Source of the DNA: a virus
Length of the DNA: 40,938 nt
Strand: one strand, 5' to 3'
IMG/VR virus record: IMGVR_UViG_3300032268_000596
Location: 1 to 40,938 of that record
Position numbers and translations under genes: made by a program. Shown here in pieces: positions 1 through 9,208 of the stretch (the first letter of the stretch is position 1; each line of letters begins with the position of its first letter). The notes under the pieces were generated by a model. That model worked only from the letters and a program-made list of their open reading frames with translations, had not been told where the DNA came from and did not search any database.

Positions 1-537
1 CTGAACTTCTGGTGGACTATGGATAGTCTTACCGAACCCCAATGGGAAGAAGTTGCTCGCCGTTATGATGCCCTAGACCCTGCCGCCAGGGATGCCGCCA
101 GGGATGCCGCCTGGGATGCCGCCGGGTCTGCCGCCAGGGATGCCGCCAGGGATGCCGCCTGGGATGCCGCCAGATATGCCGCCAGGTATGCCGCCTGGTA
201 TGCCGCCAGGAATGCCGCCTGGGATGCCGCCTGGGATGCCGCCAGGAATGCCGCCTGGAATGCCGCCAGGGATGCCGCCTGGTATGCCGCCGGGTATGCC
301 ACTTATGAACTAATTGGTATGCATACTCTATTGAATGACGGTAAGGACTTATTGTTTGTTCCTCTTTTTGACTTTACCGGAAACTATGAACTTTAAAGTC
401 TTGATGTAAAAGAGATTGAAACAAGAATCCAACGAATCAATGATTTCATTGGACCTAAAGTTGAGGTGGAGAATGATGTCAATATGAGGGCAGAAGTCCT
501 TCAGTGTTTTATTGAAGACATTGAACTATTTGATTAA
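1..537 (+). pseudogene. Ala-rich tetrapeptide-repeat protein, interrupted by an in-frame TAA
   Basis: The frame is open from base 1 with a candidate ATG at 19. Residues about 22-95 are a tandem array of four-residue units of the type A-A-(R/W)-(D/N/Y), encoded by a 12-base DNA repeat (gatgccgccagg-like) at about 76-300. A conserved-looking tail follows and reaches TAA at 394-396. The same frame then stays open from 397 to TAA at 535-537 and reads like protein (LDVKEIETRIQRINDFIG...), without a good start codon. I read this as one gene split by a nonsense change; two separate genes is the alternative. Function unknown; the repeat would form an amphipathic helix. The 5' end may lie outside the window. 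Confidence 0.55.
76..300 (+). repeat. 12-bp tandem repeat array inside the Ala-rich gene
   Basis: About 18 tandem 12-base units with core gatgccgcc followed by agg, tgg or ggg; some units have tat or aat in place of gat. The array keeps all three + frames and one - frame open, which explains the overlapping Pro/Gly/Met and Ala/Ser open frames here; these are shadows. Confidence 0.9.
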
Positions 538-555
538 ACTTGCAAATTTTTTATA

Positions 556-1500
556 ATGAACAATGAGTTCCTCTTCATCGAAAAATATAGGCCAAAAACG
601 GTAGATGACTGTATTCTCCCAGAGCAAATAAAGTCATACTTTATTGAACTGAGAGATTCAGGAAATGTCCCAAATCTTCTCCTTTCTGGCCCGTCTGGAA
701 CTGGAAAAACATCAGTAACACTTGCACTTGCTGATGAACTAGGTAGAGACTTCATAAAGATTAATGGAAGTGAAGAAAGAAGTATTGATGTGATTCGCAA
801 TAAGGTCAAGTCATATGCTTCTACGATTTCACTTTCATCAACCGGAAAGAAGTTCCTACTGATTGACGAGGCGGACAATCTCACTCACGATGCACAACTT
901 GCACTTCGGGCATTTATTGAAGACTTTCAATCAAACTGTGTCTTCATCTTCACTTGTAATTACAAGAACCGAATTGACAAGGCCCTGTGCTCAAGGTGTA
1001 TTAATAAGGACTTCACCTTTCCGTCTGACGAAAAACAAAAGATTCTTGCCAGATTCTTTAAGAGTGTTTGCACGATTTTAGAAACAGAGAACATTGAGTT
1101 TGACAAAAAAGTTGTTGCGTCTTATGTTGGTAAATATTATCCTGATTTTAGGAGAACCCTTCTAGAACTTCAGGGATATGCAAGAAACGGCATCATTGAT
1201 GTTGGTATTCTTGGAACAACATCTGATGTTTCAGTTATTGAATTATTTCAGCACATCAAGAGCAAGAACTATGCTAATGTGCGAAAATGGGTTATTCAGA
1301 ACATTGATAATGACCCATCCATTACCATCAGAAAAATCTTTGATGAGTTGTGGAAAAATGAAGAAATCGTTAAAGCAACGATTCCTCCTTGTATTGTGAT
1401 TCTGGCTAAATACCAGGATTTAGCAACGAGAGTTGCGGACCAGGAAATCAATATGATGTCCTGTATCACCGAAATTATGTACGAATTGGAGTGGAATTAA
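556..1500 (+). CDS. 44: Sliding-clamp loader large subunit (gp44, RFC-like AAA+ ATPase)
   Basis: Uses ATP, with gp62, to open and load the gp45 sliding clamp for the phage polymerase. The 314-residue product has the Walker A motif GPSGTGKT at residues 45-52, Walker B LLIDEAD at 101-107 and the RFC-type SRC arginine-finger motif at 146-148, followed by a helical collar region. Length matches T4 gp44 (319). It starts the replication block, with gp62 two genes downstream. No strong Shine-Dalgarno precedes the ATG. Assignment by motif and synteny is firm. Confidence 0.95.
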   Translation: MNNEFLFIEKYRPKTVDDCILPEQIKSYFIELRDSGNVPNLLLSGPSGTGKTSVTLALADELGRDFIKINGSEERSIDVIRNKVKSYASTISLSSTGKKFLLIDEADNLTHDAQLALRAFIEDFQSNCVFIFTCNYKNRIDKALCSRCINKDFTFPSDEKQKILARFFKSVCTILETENIEFDKKVVASYVGKYYPDFRRTLLELQGYARNGIIDVGILGTTSDVSVIELFQHIKSKNYANVRKWVIQNIDNDPSITIRKIFDELWKNEEIVKATIPPCIVILAKYQDLATRVADQEINMMSCITEIMYELEWN

Positions 1501-1502
1501 TT

Positions 1503-1760
1503 ATGAACCGAAATCAAACCGAAGACCTGGCTACACTTGCAACAGTTTTTTATAATAATCTATCTGAAGACTCAACCTGGCAGAATCCATTTGCATATGA
1601 CAACTGGAAGCCAAATATCGTTATGGACCTTCTAGGAGAAGAAGCCGCTGGCGAGTTTAGTGAATTACATCAAGATGCTCTAACCGAAGAGCAGCGCCAA
1701 TATGCATATAGTCTTTATAAGGGTCTACCCGAATTTCTGAAGACTGGAGTTGCACAATGA
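1503..1760 (+). CDS. Hypothetical protein between gp44 and gp62
   Basis: 85 residues, acidic, not recognised. The ATG at 1503 is preferred over a GTG at 1491 that would overlap the end of gp44. The stop overlaps the next start (ATGA at 1757), so the gene is probably translationally coupled to its neighbour within the clamp-loader operon. No signal peptide or membrane segment. Confidence 0.75.
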   Translation: MNRNQTEDLATLATVFYNNLSEDSTWQNPFAYDNWKPNIVMDLLGEEAAGEFSELHQDALTEEQRQYAYSLYKGLPEFLKTGVAQ

Positions 1761-2008
1761 ATGACATTAAACCACCGTGGGGCTATTCCGAAGACCCCTG
1801 GAAGGAGATTGACCTATTTCAAGATTGGGTGATTGAAAAAGACCTAAAGGCAATTGACGTAACTGATACGCTAACTCTTATTGAACTTTTTAGTCTATGC
1901 ACCGAAACGTTTGAGGTTGCAAATCCTCCTACTGAGTTTACTGCGCCAATCGTTGATATGGAACACGAGGCATTTCTTGAAACGGGTTTTTTACAAGACC
2001 TAGGATAA
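1757..2008 (+). CDS. Hypothetical acidic protein between gp44 and gp62
   Basis: 83 residues, rich in Asp, Glu and Trp (starts MNDIKPPWGYSEDPWKEIDL). Overlaps the preceding gene by ATGA and abuts gp62 directly (stop 2006-2008, next ATG 2009). Function unknown; position suggests an accessory to replication, but nothing in the sequence shows a biochemical role. Confidence 0.75.
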   Translation: MNDIKPPWGYSEDPWKEIDLFQDWVIEKDLKAIDVTDTLTLIELFSLCTETFEVANPPTEFTAPIVDMEHEAFLETGFLQDLG

Positions 2009-2401
2009 ATGACTGCACCAGATTTGGGACACTGGCTAACCTCAATCAATTTCTCAAAAGAGAATCTGATTGAGGAGATTCCTGAGAACATTTCTTCTTA
2101 TACTCCCTACATTATCAACAAATGTGTTGCAGGGCATCTTGATACGATTCTGTTTGCCAATGAACTGAATCAATATCCTTATATTTCTAAGGATATGCAA
2201 TATGCCTTTTATTTACATTCCCTGAGAAAGAAAAAGAGATATACTCCTTGGGTTAAAAAAGAAGATGCAGAGAATCTAGCCGCCATTAAAGAATATTATG
2301 GTTACAATGATAAACGGGCACTAGAAGCCCTAAGACTTCTAAATAGAGAAGAGATAAATTTTATCAAACAAAGATTGAATAAAGGTGGAATGAGAAAATG
2401 A
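2009..2401 (+). CDS. 62: Clamp-loader small subunit (gp62)
   Basis: 130-residue protein with the features typical of cyanophage gp62: YTPYIINKCVAGH near residue 31 and the DMQYAFYLHSLRKKKRY segment near residues 64-80. It is shorter than T4 gp62 (187), as is usual in cyanophages. It forms the gp44/62 clamp-loader complex. Its stop overlaps the regA start (ATGA at 2398), the order seen in T4. Confidence 0.88.
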   Translation: MTAPDLGHWLTSINFSKENLIEEIPENISSYTPYIINKCVAGHLDTILFANELNQYPYISKDMQYAFYLHSLRKKKRYTPWVKKEDAENLAAIKEYYGYNDKRALEALRLLNREEINFIKQRLNKGGMRK

Positions 2402-2850
2402 GTGAATTGAATAAAGAGGGATATGTTAATTGGAATCCCTCTCTGATGATTGAAGTAACACTTGATGAACCAGATACTTTTCTAGTTGTTAAAGAAACCC
2501 TGCAGCGTGTAGGCATTTCAAGTAAGCACGAAAAGAAACTATATCAGAGTGCTCACGTTCTTCATAAATCTGGAAAATATTATATCATTTCTTATAAAGA
2601 ACTCTTTGCTCTTGATGGTAAGTATTGTACTTTAACCGAAGATGATGTTCGGAGACGCAATAGAATTGCAAAACTTCTAAGTGATTGGGGTCTTGTTAAC
2701 ATTGTAAGACCAGAACAAATTGAAGATATGGCTCCTCTAAGTCTTATTAAAGTTCTTACTTATAAGGAACGTCAGGATTATGAATTGGTCTCAAAGTACA
2801 CGATTGGTGGTAAGAAAAAGCCACAAAAGGCGGAAAACCAAATAACCTAA
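2398..2850 (+). CDS. regA: RegA translational repressor
   Basis: 150 residues. RegA binds the initiation region of early phage mRNAs and blocks ribosome binding. The family pattern is visible: SLMIEVTLDEPDTFLVVKETLQRVGI near the N-terminus and DDVRRRNRIAKLLSDWGL in the middle. Position directly after gp62 is the T4 arrangement. The C-terminus is basic (KKKPQK). A small hairpin follows at 2849-2872. Confidence 0.93.
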   Translation: MSELNKEGYVNWNPSLMIEVTLDEPDTFLVVKETLQRVGISSKHEKKLYQSAHVLHKSGKYYIISYKELFALDGKYCTLTEDDVRRRNRIAKLLSDWGLVNIVRPEQIEDMAPLSLIKVLTYKERQDYELVSKYTIGGKKKPQKAENQIT

Positions 2851-2888
2851 GTTCGGTTTTACCGACTTGAACATTTGTTAATCCTCAT

Positions 2889-2895
2889 CTAAATA
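2889..2895 (+). promoter_or_regulatory. Late-type promoter CTAAATA
   Basis: CTAAATA in the gap between regA and hsp20, 60 bases before the hsp20 ATG; resembles the T4-like late promoter (gp55-dependent, TATAAATA in T4). Confidence 0.5.
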
Positions 2896-2955
2896 TGTGT
2901 AGCAAGATGCCTTATGGGTCTTGTTTTCATATACTCGCTTAAAAGGAGAAACAAA

Positions 2956-3387
2956 ATGACCATTTCGCGGTACACTACTGCTAATTTACCAAAACTTATT
3001 GATGAGATTGAAAGGTATGCTCTAGGCTTTGATACATTCTTTGATAGAGTATCATCGCTTTCTGGGACATACACAACCTACCCTCCAGTAAATATTGTCC
3101 AAGAATCTGAAACCCGTCGTAGAGTGGAAATGGCTCTAGCCGGTTTCAATAGTTCCGAACTCAAAGTATACGCCGAAAACGGAAATCTAATTGTAGAAGG
3201 ATCAAAGGAAACAAAATCAACGGATACATACATTGAACGAGGAGTTGCTTTCCGCAATTTCAAATGGGCAAGAGTTCTACCTGAAACTTGGAGAGTTGAT
3301 AATGTATCCTTTGCAAACGGTCTTCTGACTGTTACCATCAATCGCTATGTGCCCGAGCACGAAAAAAGACAGGATTATCGGTTCTAA
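2956..3387 (+). CDS. hsp20: Hsp20 / small heat-shock protein (alpha-crystallin domain)
   Basis: The ATG at 2956 is preceded by AGGAG at 2944, so the longer frame opening at 2914 is rejected. The 143-residue product has an alpha-crystallin domain (about residues 36-135) with the VEMALAGF and GNLIVEG strands, the GVAFRNFKWARVLPE segment and the C-terminal NGLLTVTINR strand. It is an ATP-independent holdase found in nearly all T4-like cyanophages next to gp43, probably aiding folding or head assembly. Its stop codon overlaps a CTAAATA late-promoter motif. Confidence 0.9.
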   Translation: MTISRYTTANLPKLIDEIERYALGFDTFFDRVSSLSGTYTTYPPVNIVQESETRRRVEMALAGFNSSELKVYAENGNLIVEGSKETKSTDTYIERGVAFRNFKWARVLPETWRVDNVSFANGLLTVTINRYVPEHEKRQDYRF

Positions 3388-3390
3388 ATA
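3384..3390 (+). promoter_or_regulatory. CTAAATA motif overlapping the hsp20 stop codon
   Basis: The stop TAA (3385-3387) is embedded in CTAAATA. A terminator follows within about 40 bases, so a transcript from here would be very short; this may be a non-functional match. Confidence 0.3.
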
Positions 3391-3426
3391 GAACGGGCTG
3401 CTCCCTAATTATCGTTGCCAATCAAA

Positions 3427-3470
3427 AGCAGGGCATCTGGCACATATCAGATAAAGCCCTGCTATTTTTT
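3427..3470 (+). terminator. Rho-independent terminator after hsp20
   Basis: Stem AGCAGGGC (3427-3434) pairs with GCCCTGCT (3456-3463), followed by a T run at 3465-3470. The loop holds CTGGCACA (3437), the box seen at many early promoters in the window, with TATTTT 36 bases downstream. Confidence 0.75.
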
Positions 3471-3480
3471 ACTATTTTAT

Positions 3481-3870
3481 ATGAATGGAATGACTGAAAC
3501 AATGCTAACTGAAGTTAATATGCCACAAGCCGCCCCGGCACAGCAAGCAACTAGAGCAAAAGCGAGAAAGAAAATATCCGTCTCAAAACTACTACCACCA
3601 ACAGAAAAACAAGTAGATGCTTGGATTGTAGTATTTTCACATATTGTACTGATTACTCAACTAGTTAAAAATGTGGATGAAGACGGAGAAAATGAATGGG
3701 TTATGATTGAGCCATTTGTTATAAAAGATGCAAATCTTTCTATACTTTCTCCATATCTATTAGAATATACTGATTCAAATAGGTTTGTCATCAATTCTGA
3801 TAAGATGTTAACATTGGCTAAACCCAATGCCGTGCTACAGTCAAAATATGAGAGCCTTCTTAACGGATGA
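3481..3870 (+). CDS. Conserved small protein between hsp20 and gp43
   Basis: A frame opens at 3415 but runs through the terminator; the ATG at 3481 (or 3490) is the plausible start, giving about 129 residues. Pro/Ala-rich N-terminal segment, then a mixed region with WVMIEPFVIKDANLSILSPYLLEY. Not recognised as an enzyme. Cyanophages commonly carry a small gene at this position. The stop overlaps the polymerase ATG (ATGA at 3867), suggesting coupling. Confidence 0.75.
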   Translation: MNGMTETMLTEVNMPQAAPAQQATRAKARKKISVSKLLPPTEKQVDAWIVVFSHIVLITQLVKNVDEDGENEWVMIEPFVIKDANLSILSPYLLEYTDSNRFVINSDKMLTLAKPNAVLQSKYESLLNG

Positions 3871-6365
3871 GATTTTATACAAACGTAAAGCAATTAGGAA
3901 ACTACATCTATGTTCGGGGTTATGAAGATGGAGTTCCTTTTAGAGACCGAGTTGAATATAACCCAACCCTATTTTTAAAAAGTCCAGAACCATCAAAATA
4001 TAAAACCCTACAAGGTGATTATCTAAAGCCAGTTCAACCTGGAACAATCAGAGACACCAGGGAGTTTATAAACAAGTATAAAGACATTGACAACTTCTCA
4101 ATCTATGGAGATATTTCTCCGGTAAATCAGTATATCTCGGATAACTATCCCGAAGAGAATATTTATTTTGATGTCAAAAAGATGAAAATCTACATTATTG
4201 ACATTGAGACAACTTCAACTTATGGCTTTCCCAATGTTGAGCAAGTAAGAGAAGAAGTTCTTCTTATTACGATTCAAGACTTTGCAACAAAGAAAACCTA
4301 TACTTGGGGTAGCCGCCCGTTTGCAGAAAAAGTAGAAAACAACATCTATTTTGAATGTAAAAATGAGATGGACTTGTTAGAGCAGTTTATTCAATTCTGG
4401 GAATCTGATTATCCAGATATTGTCTCGGGGTTCAATTGTGAGTTCTTTGATATGCCGTATCTTCTTCGTAGGATTGCGGTTACTTTATCTGAGGCTGATG
4501 CAAAAAGACTATCAGTATGGAAGTACATTAGAGAGCGTAAAGTAAGAGTTGAAAAAAGTAATAGAGAAGAATATGTTTATGAGATTTCAGGAGTTTCTTG
4601 TCTTGACTTCCTTGCTCTTTTTAAAAAGTTCAGTAACAGAAAATTGGAGAATAACCGACTGGATACTGTGGCCCAGGAAGTTCTAGGAGATTCAAAACTA
4701 GACCACTCACAGTATGAGACTTTTGCAGATTTCTATACTCAAGATTTTACAACATTCACTCTTTATAACATTAAAGACTGTGAACTTGTAAGTAGACTGG
4801 AAGAAAAAGAGGGTCTTATTGGTCTTGCTCTTACGATGGCATTTGATACTAGGGTAAACTTTGAAGATGTTTTCTTTCAAAGTAGAATGTGGGATTCAAT
4901 TATCTACAACTACCTCAGAAGGGAAAACATCTGTATTCCACAAAGGCAAGAGATAACACTAAAGACTGAGAAGTTCAAGGGAGCATATGTAAAAGAAACT
5001 CAAGTTGGTAAGTTTAATTATGTTGTAACATTTGACATACGTTCTCTATATCCATCAATTATTCGTACTTTTAATATTAGTCCAGAGACTCTTGTAAAAC
5101 AACGAAATCCTAATGTTTCAGTAGACGCTATTCTTTCTGAAGAGTTTACAAATGATACGGATTATAGTGTATGCGCCAATGGTTCAATGTATGATAGGTC
5201 TCAACAAGGTTTTCTACCAAAGCTGATGGAAAAACTTTACAATGAGCGGGTTATCTATAAAAATAAGATGTTAGCATCTGCGGCTGAATATGAGAAGAAT
5301 CCATCGGAAGAAGTTAAGAAAAATATTACGGTTTATAACAACTATCAGAACGTAAAGAAGACTGTTCTTAACTCTGCATTTGGAACTCTTGGTTGTGAGT
5401 ATTTTAGATATTATGACCTAAGAAACGCCGAGGCAATCACTTATACGGGTCAGGCAATTATTCGCCATTTAGAGCAAAGAATGAATGCTTTTCTTAATAA
5501 AATTGCCGGAACTGAGAACTTTGACTTTGCTATTGCAATGGATACTGATTCTATTATGATTAACTTTGAACCAATTATTCAGCGTATTTTTGGTGACAAA
5601 GAAGTTGAGATGGTAAAAATCATTGACTTTATGGATAAAGTTTGCTCCACTAAAGTTCAAGAGTGCATTGACAATTCATTTAATGAAATTTGCGATGTTC
5701 TTGGTTCTTTTGACCGACAACTCAGTATGAAGAGGGAAAAACTCTGTTCATCTGGTCTATGGGTCGCCAAGAAGAACTACATAATGAACGTGTGGGACAA
5801 TGAGGGTGTAAGATACGCTGAACCAAAGATTGTTATCTCTGGAATCTCTGCAATTAAGTCCTCAACCCCCGCATATTGTAGAAACAGAATCCGAGAAGGA
5901 ATCAAACTGATTCTTAATGGAGACAATAAAGATATCATTGATTTTATCAGTCATTGCAAAAAAGAGTTTTTCACTCTTACTCCAGAAGAAGTATCATTTC
6001 CAAAAAGCGTCAGTAACGTCAATAAATATGCAGCGCCTAGTAATTCTTACATAAAAGGAACACCCATTCAATCTAGGGCCTCACTGATTTATAATAGACA
6101 CATCAAAGAGAAGAAACTAGAAATGAAATACCCTTTGATTAAAGATGGAGAAAAGATTAAATTCTGCTATCTCAAAATGCCAAACCCAATCAATGAAAAT
6201 GCATTTGCATTCATTCAAAGATTTCCAACCGAGTTGGGTTTGAATAAATTTGTAGACTATAATACACAGTTTGAAAAGACATTCATTTCACCTCTTCGGG
6301 CTATCTTGGATGTTATCGGTTGGAATACAGTAGAAACAAGTTCACTAGACTTTTTATTTGGATGA
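3867..6365 (+). CDS. 43: DNA polymerase, family B (gp43)
   Basis: Replicative polymerase with 3'-5' proofreading, 832 residues. Exonuclease motifs: Exo I D112-I-E114, Exo II GFNCEFFDMPYL at 188-199, Exo III Y300-N-I-K-D304. Polymerase motifs: A at 390-397 (DIRSLYPS), B at about 498-508 (KTVLNSAFGTL), C D559-T-D-S562, and the KKxY-type loop VAKKNY. Uninterrupted by intein or intron. About 65 residues shorter than T4 gp43, mainly between motifs. Acts with gp44/62, gp41 and UvsX encoded around it. Confidence 0.98.
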   Translation: MRFYTNVKQLGNYIYVRGYEDGVPFRDRVEYNPTLFLKSPEPSKYKTLQGDYLKPVQPGTIRDTREFINKYKDIDNFSIYGDISPVNQYISDNYPEENIYFDVKKMKIYIIDIETTSTYGFPNVEQVREEVLLITIQDFATKKTYTWGSRPFAEKVENNIYFECKNEMDLLEQFIQFWESDYPDIVSGFNCEFFDMPYLLRRIAVTLSEADAKRLSVWKYIRERKVRVEKSNREEYVYEISGVSCLDFLALFKKFSNRKLENNRLDTVAQEVLGDSKLDHSQYETFADFYTQDFTTFTLYNIKDCELVSRLEEKEGLIGLALTMAFDTRVNFEDVFFQSRMWDSIIYNYLRRENICIPQRQEITLKTEKFKGAYVKETQVGKFNYVVTFDIRSLYPSIIRTFNISPETLVKQRNPNVSVDAILSEEFTNDTDYSVCANGSMYDRSQQGFLPKLMEKLYNERVIYKNKMLASAAEYEKNPSEEVKKNITVYNNYQNVKKTVLNSAFGTLGCEYFRYYDLRNAEAITYTGQAIIRHLEQRMNAFLNKIAGTENFDFAIAMDTDSIMINFEPIIQRIFGDKEVEMVKIIDFMDKVCSTKVQECIDNSFNEICDVLGSFDRQLSMKREKLCSSGLWVAKKNYIMNVWDNEGVRYAEPKIVISGISAIKSSTPAYCRNRIREGIKLILNGDNKDIIDFISHCKKEFFTLTPEEVSFPKSVSNVNKYAAPSNSYIKGTPIQSRASLIYNRHIKEKKLEMKYPLIKDGEKIKFCYLKMPNPINENAFAFIQRFPTELGLNKFVDYNTQFEKTFISPLRAILDVIGWNTVETSSLDFLFG

Positions 6366-6372
6366 TTAACGT

Positions 6373-7413
6373 ATGGACTTTTTAAAAGATTTAATTAAAG
6401 AGGCAGGTGGAGAATTAGCCTCAAAAATTGATGAAAAGGAAAGATATGTTGACACCGGCTCTTATGTCCTAAATGCCTTGGTCTCGGGGAGTATTTTTGG
6501 GGGTATTTCACAAAACAAGATTACTGCACTTGCTGCACCAGAATCTTGTGGAAAAACCTTTGTTGCACTTTCTGTAGTACGAAATTTTTTGGATAATAAC
6601 CCAGATGGGTATTGTCTTTATTTTGATACTGAATATGCTGTCAATATGGCAATGCTTTCGGAAAGGGGTGTTGATGTTAATAGGGTTGTTATTGTCAACG
6701 TCGTGACTATTGAAGAGTTCAGGTCAAAGGCTCTTAAGGCTGTAGATATGTATCTTAATCTTGAAGAGGAAAAAAGAAAGCCTTGTTTTTTTGTTCTAGA
6801 TTCATTGGGAATGCTATCATCAAATAAGGAGATTACCGACACTCTTGCAGAAAAAGATACAAGAGATATGACGAAAGCCCAACTCACAAAAGGCGCTTTC
6901 AGGATGCTGACTCTTAAACTCGGAAAGGCGGGAATCCCAATGATTGTGAATAATCATCTTTATGATTCTATGTCAATGTATTCACCTAAAGAGATGGCGG
7001 CGGGTTCAGGCTTGAAGTATTCCGCCTCAACAATCCTTTATATTTCTAAGTCAAAAGAAAAAGAAGGAACCGAAGTTGTTGGTGTTATTCTTAAATTCAA
7101 GACTGTAAAATCGCGTCTCTCAAGGGAAAACCGAGATGCAGAAGTAAGGCTATTCTATGATGAACGTGGGCTTGATCGTTATTATGGTTTATTGCCTCTT
7201 GCTGTAGAAGGCAGTGTTGTTGAAAGAGTGGGTAACCGTTATGTCTTTGGAGAGAAAAAGTTCTACGAAAAGGAGATTATGAAGAACCCTGAAACGTTCT
7301 TCACCCAAGACGTTTTAGAGCAAATTGATACTTTTGCTCAACTGAAGTTTAAATATGGTTCAGGTGCATCAAACCTGTTCCAAATTGACGATGAAGAGGA
7401 AACCGAAGAATGA
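6373..7413 (+). CDS. uvsX: UvsX recombinase (RecA-like)
   Basis: 346 residues. Strand-exchange ATPase for phage recombination and recombination-dependent replication. Walker A APESCGKT at residues 55-62, Walker B FFVLDSLGML at 139-148, and the VNNHLYDS loop as in T4 UvsX. The acidic C-terminus (DDEEETEE) is typical of UvsX/RecA. Seven bases separate it from gp43 and six from gp41, as in other T4-like genomes. Confidence 0.96.
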   Translation: MDFLKDLIKEAGGELASKIDEKERYVDTGSYVLNALVSGSIFGGISQNKITALAAPESCGKTFVALSVVRNFLDNNPDGYCLYFDTEYAVNMAMLSERGVDVNRVVIVNVVTIEEFRSKALKAVDMYLNLEEEKRKPCFFVLDSLGMLSSNKEITDTLAEKDTRDMTKAQLTKGAFRMLTLKLGKAGIPMIVNNHLYDSMSMYSPKEMAAGSGLKYSASTILYISKSKEKEGTEVVGVILKFKTVKSRLSRENRDAEVRLFYDERGLDRYYGLLPLAVEGSVVERVGNRYVFGEKKFYEKEIMKNPETFFTQDVLEQIDTFAQLKFKYGSGASNLFQIDDEEETEE

Positions 7414-7419
7414 TAATGA

Positions 7420-8790
7420 ATGGAAACAACTGAAGCACTAATTCTTAGAAACTTAATATACAATGAAGACTTCACAAGAAAAGTTCTTCCGTTTATCAAA
7501 ACTGAATACTTTAATGACACCTTGCAAAAGGTTCTTTATGATGAAATTTCATCATTCGTTGTTGAATACAATGCACTTCCAACTCAAGAATCTCTCTATA
7601 TTGAGTTGGAAAAAAGAACTGACTTAAACGAAGAGTCGTTCACAAATATTGTAGATATTGTTTCTGGTCTCTCCGATGAACACGCAGAGAAGGAATGGCT
7701 ACTAAAAACAACTGAACAATGGTGCAAGGATAGGGCAGTTTATCTTGCTATTCGTGAATGTATTCAGATTGCAGATGGTAGTGATTCCAAATTTACAAAA
7801 GAGGCAATTCCATCTATTCTTAGCGATGCCCTTGCCGTAAGTTTTGATAGCCACATTGGCCACGACTATCTTGAAGACTCTGATTCTCGTTATGAATCTT
7901 ATATCTTAAAAGAAGAAAAACTGCCATTTGATTTATCTTATTTTAATAGGATTACGGGTGGTGGTCTTTCGGCTAAAACTCTTACGGTTCTGATTGCGTC
8001 TACGGGTGTTGGAAAAAGTTTGGTAATGTGTCACTTCGCCGCATCATATCTTCTTCAAGGTAAGAATGTTCTTTACATTACTCTTGAAATGTCGGAAGAA
8101 AAGATTGCTCAGAGAATTGATGCAAATCTTCTTGATGTAGACATTAAAGACTTTTCGCGGATTGCAAAATCTGATTTTGATTCAAAGGTTAAGCGACTAT
8201 CTTCCAAAACCCAAGGAAAATTAATCGTTAAAGAATATCCTCCTGTATCAGCACACGCCGGTCACTTTAGGGCATTTATCAATGAACTAAAACTGAAGAA
8301 GTCATTTACTCCTGATGTGATTATCGTTGACTATCTAAATATCTGTGCTTCCAGCAGATTCAAGAGTAACGGCCAGGCAAATAGCTATACAATCGTAAAA
8401 TCTATTGCCGAAGAAGTGCGTTCAATTGCCGTGGAGTTTGATGTTCCAGTTATTAGTGCAACTCAAACAAATAGGAATTCGATGGCCAGTTCAGACTTAA
8501 ACCTCTCGGATACATCTGAAAGTATTGGTATTACACATACGGTTGATTATATGTTTGGTCTTATTTCAACTGAAGAACTAGAAGGTCTTAATCAGATTCT
8601 TGTTAAACAACTCAAGAATCGTTACGGGGCATTAGACCCTTATCGTCGGTTTACAGTTGGCATAGATAGGGCAAAGATGAGGCTGTATGATGTAGAGCAA
8701 GAAGCCCAGGATACACTTGTAGAAATAGTAGATTTAGAACCAGAAAAGAAAGACTTCAAATCCAAATTCAAAAACTTTAACTTTGATTGA
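7420..8790 (+). CDS. 41: Replicative DNA helicase (gp41, DnaB-like)
   Basis: 456 residues. Hexameric 5'-3' helicase that partners the gp61 primase encoded at 16.9 kb. N-terminal helical domain (1-150), then a RecA-fold domain with Walker A ASTGVGKS at 193-200, TLEMSEE at 221-227, Walker B IIVDYLN at 301-307 and the SATQTNR sensor region. Lies directly downstream of uvsX. Confidence 0.95.
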   Translation: METTEALILRNLIYNEDFTRKVLPFIKTEYFNDTLQKVLYDEISSFVVEYNALPTQESLYIELEKRTDLNEESFTNIVDIVSGLSDEHAEKEWLLKTTEQWCKDRAVYLAIRECIQIADGSDSKFTKEAIPSILSDALAVSFDSHIGHDYLEDSDSRYESYILKEEKLPFDLSYFNRITGGGLSAKTLTVLIASTGVGKSLVMCHFAASYLLQGKNVLYITLEMSEEKIAQRIDANLLDVDIKDFSRIAKSDFDSKVKRLSSKTQGKLIVKEYPPVSAHAGHFRAFINELKLKKSFTPDVIIVDYLNICASSRFKSNGQANSYTIVKSIAEEVRSIAVEFDVPVISATQTNRNSMASSDLNLSDTSESIGITHTVDYMFGLISTEELEGLNQILVKQLKNRYGALDPYRRFTVGIDRAKMRLYDVEQEAQDTLVEIVDLEPEKKDFKSKFKNFNFD

Positions 8791-8797
8791 AAACATT

Positions 8798-9208
8798 ATG
8801 ACACAACAAATCACCACAACTGAATATTCAAATTTTGTTACCCAAGTAACTTCAAAGACTTCTTCTGATGTTGAAGTTCTTAAGGCTCGAATTGACGAAC
8901 TTAATGAACAAGGTGTAAGCGTTCCACAACTTCTTACCGCATCTCACGGCATTGTTGCAGAGGCTGGGGAGTTTACTGATATTGTAAAGAAGATTTTATG
9001 GCAATCTAAACCATATAACGAAGAGAATATTACTAAATTGAAGAAAGAATTGGGAGATGTGCAATTTTACGTTCAAATCGCTTGCACTGCATTAGGTGTA
9101 TCTCTAGATGAGGTAATTCAGATGAACTTTGAAAAGCTATCGGCTCGTTATCCCGAGGGAACATTTGTCGCAAGCCGTTCTGAAACTCGTAAGGAAGGTG
9201 ATGTATGA
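8798..9208 (+). CDS. mazG: MazG-like nucleotide pyrophosphohydrolase
   Basis: The ATG at 8798 is chosen over an upstream in-frame TTG inside gp41. 136 residues with the MazG metal-binding pattern: EAGEF at 55-59 and KKELGDVQFY at 82-91. The family hydrolyses NTPs to NMP and pyrophosphate; cyanophage MazG has been reported to prefer dGTP/dCTP. Common in marine T4-like phages. Overlaps the next gene by ATGA. Confidence 0.88.
   Translation: MTQQITTTEYSNFVTQVTSKTSSDVEVLKARIDELNEQGVSVPQLLTASHGIVAEAGEFTDIVKKILWQSKPYNEENITKLKKELGDVQFYVQIACTALGVSLDEVIQMNFEKLSARYPEGTFVASRSETRKEGDV

Noticed and set aside
76-300. CRISPR-like array
   Set aside because: Units are contiguous 12-mers without spacers and are coding.
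63-313. Overlapping Met-Pro-Pro-Gly and Ser/Ala-rich frames in the 12-bp repeat
   Set aside because: They are by-products of a stop-free tandem repeat; only the + frame starting at 19 continues into ordinary protein.
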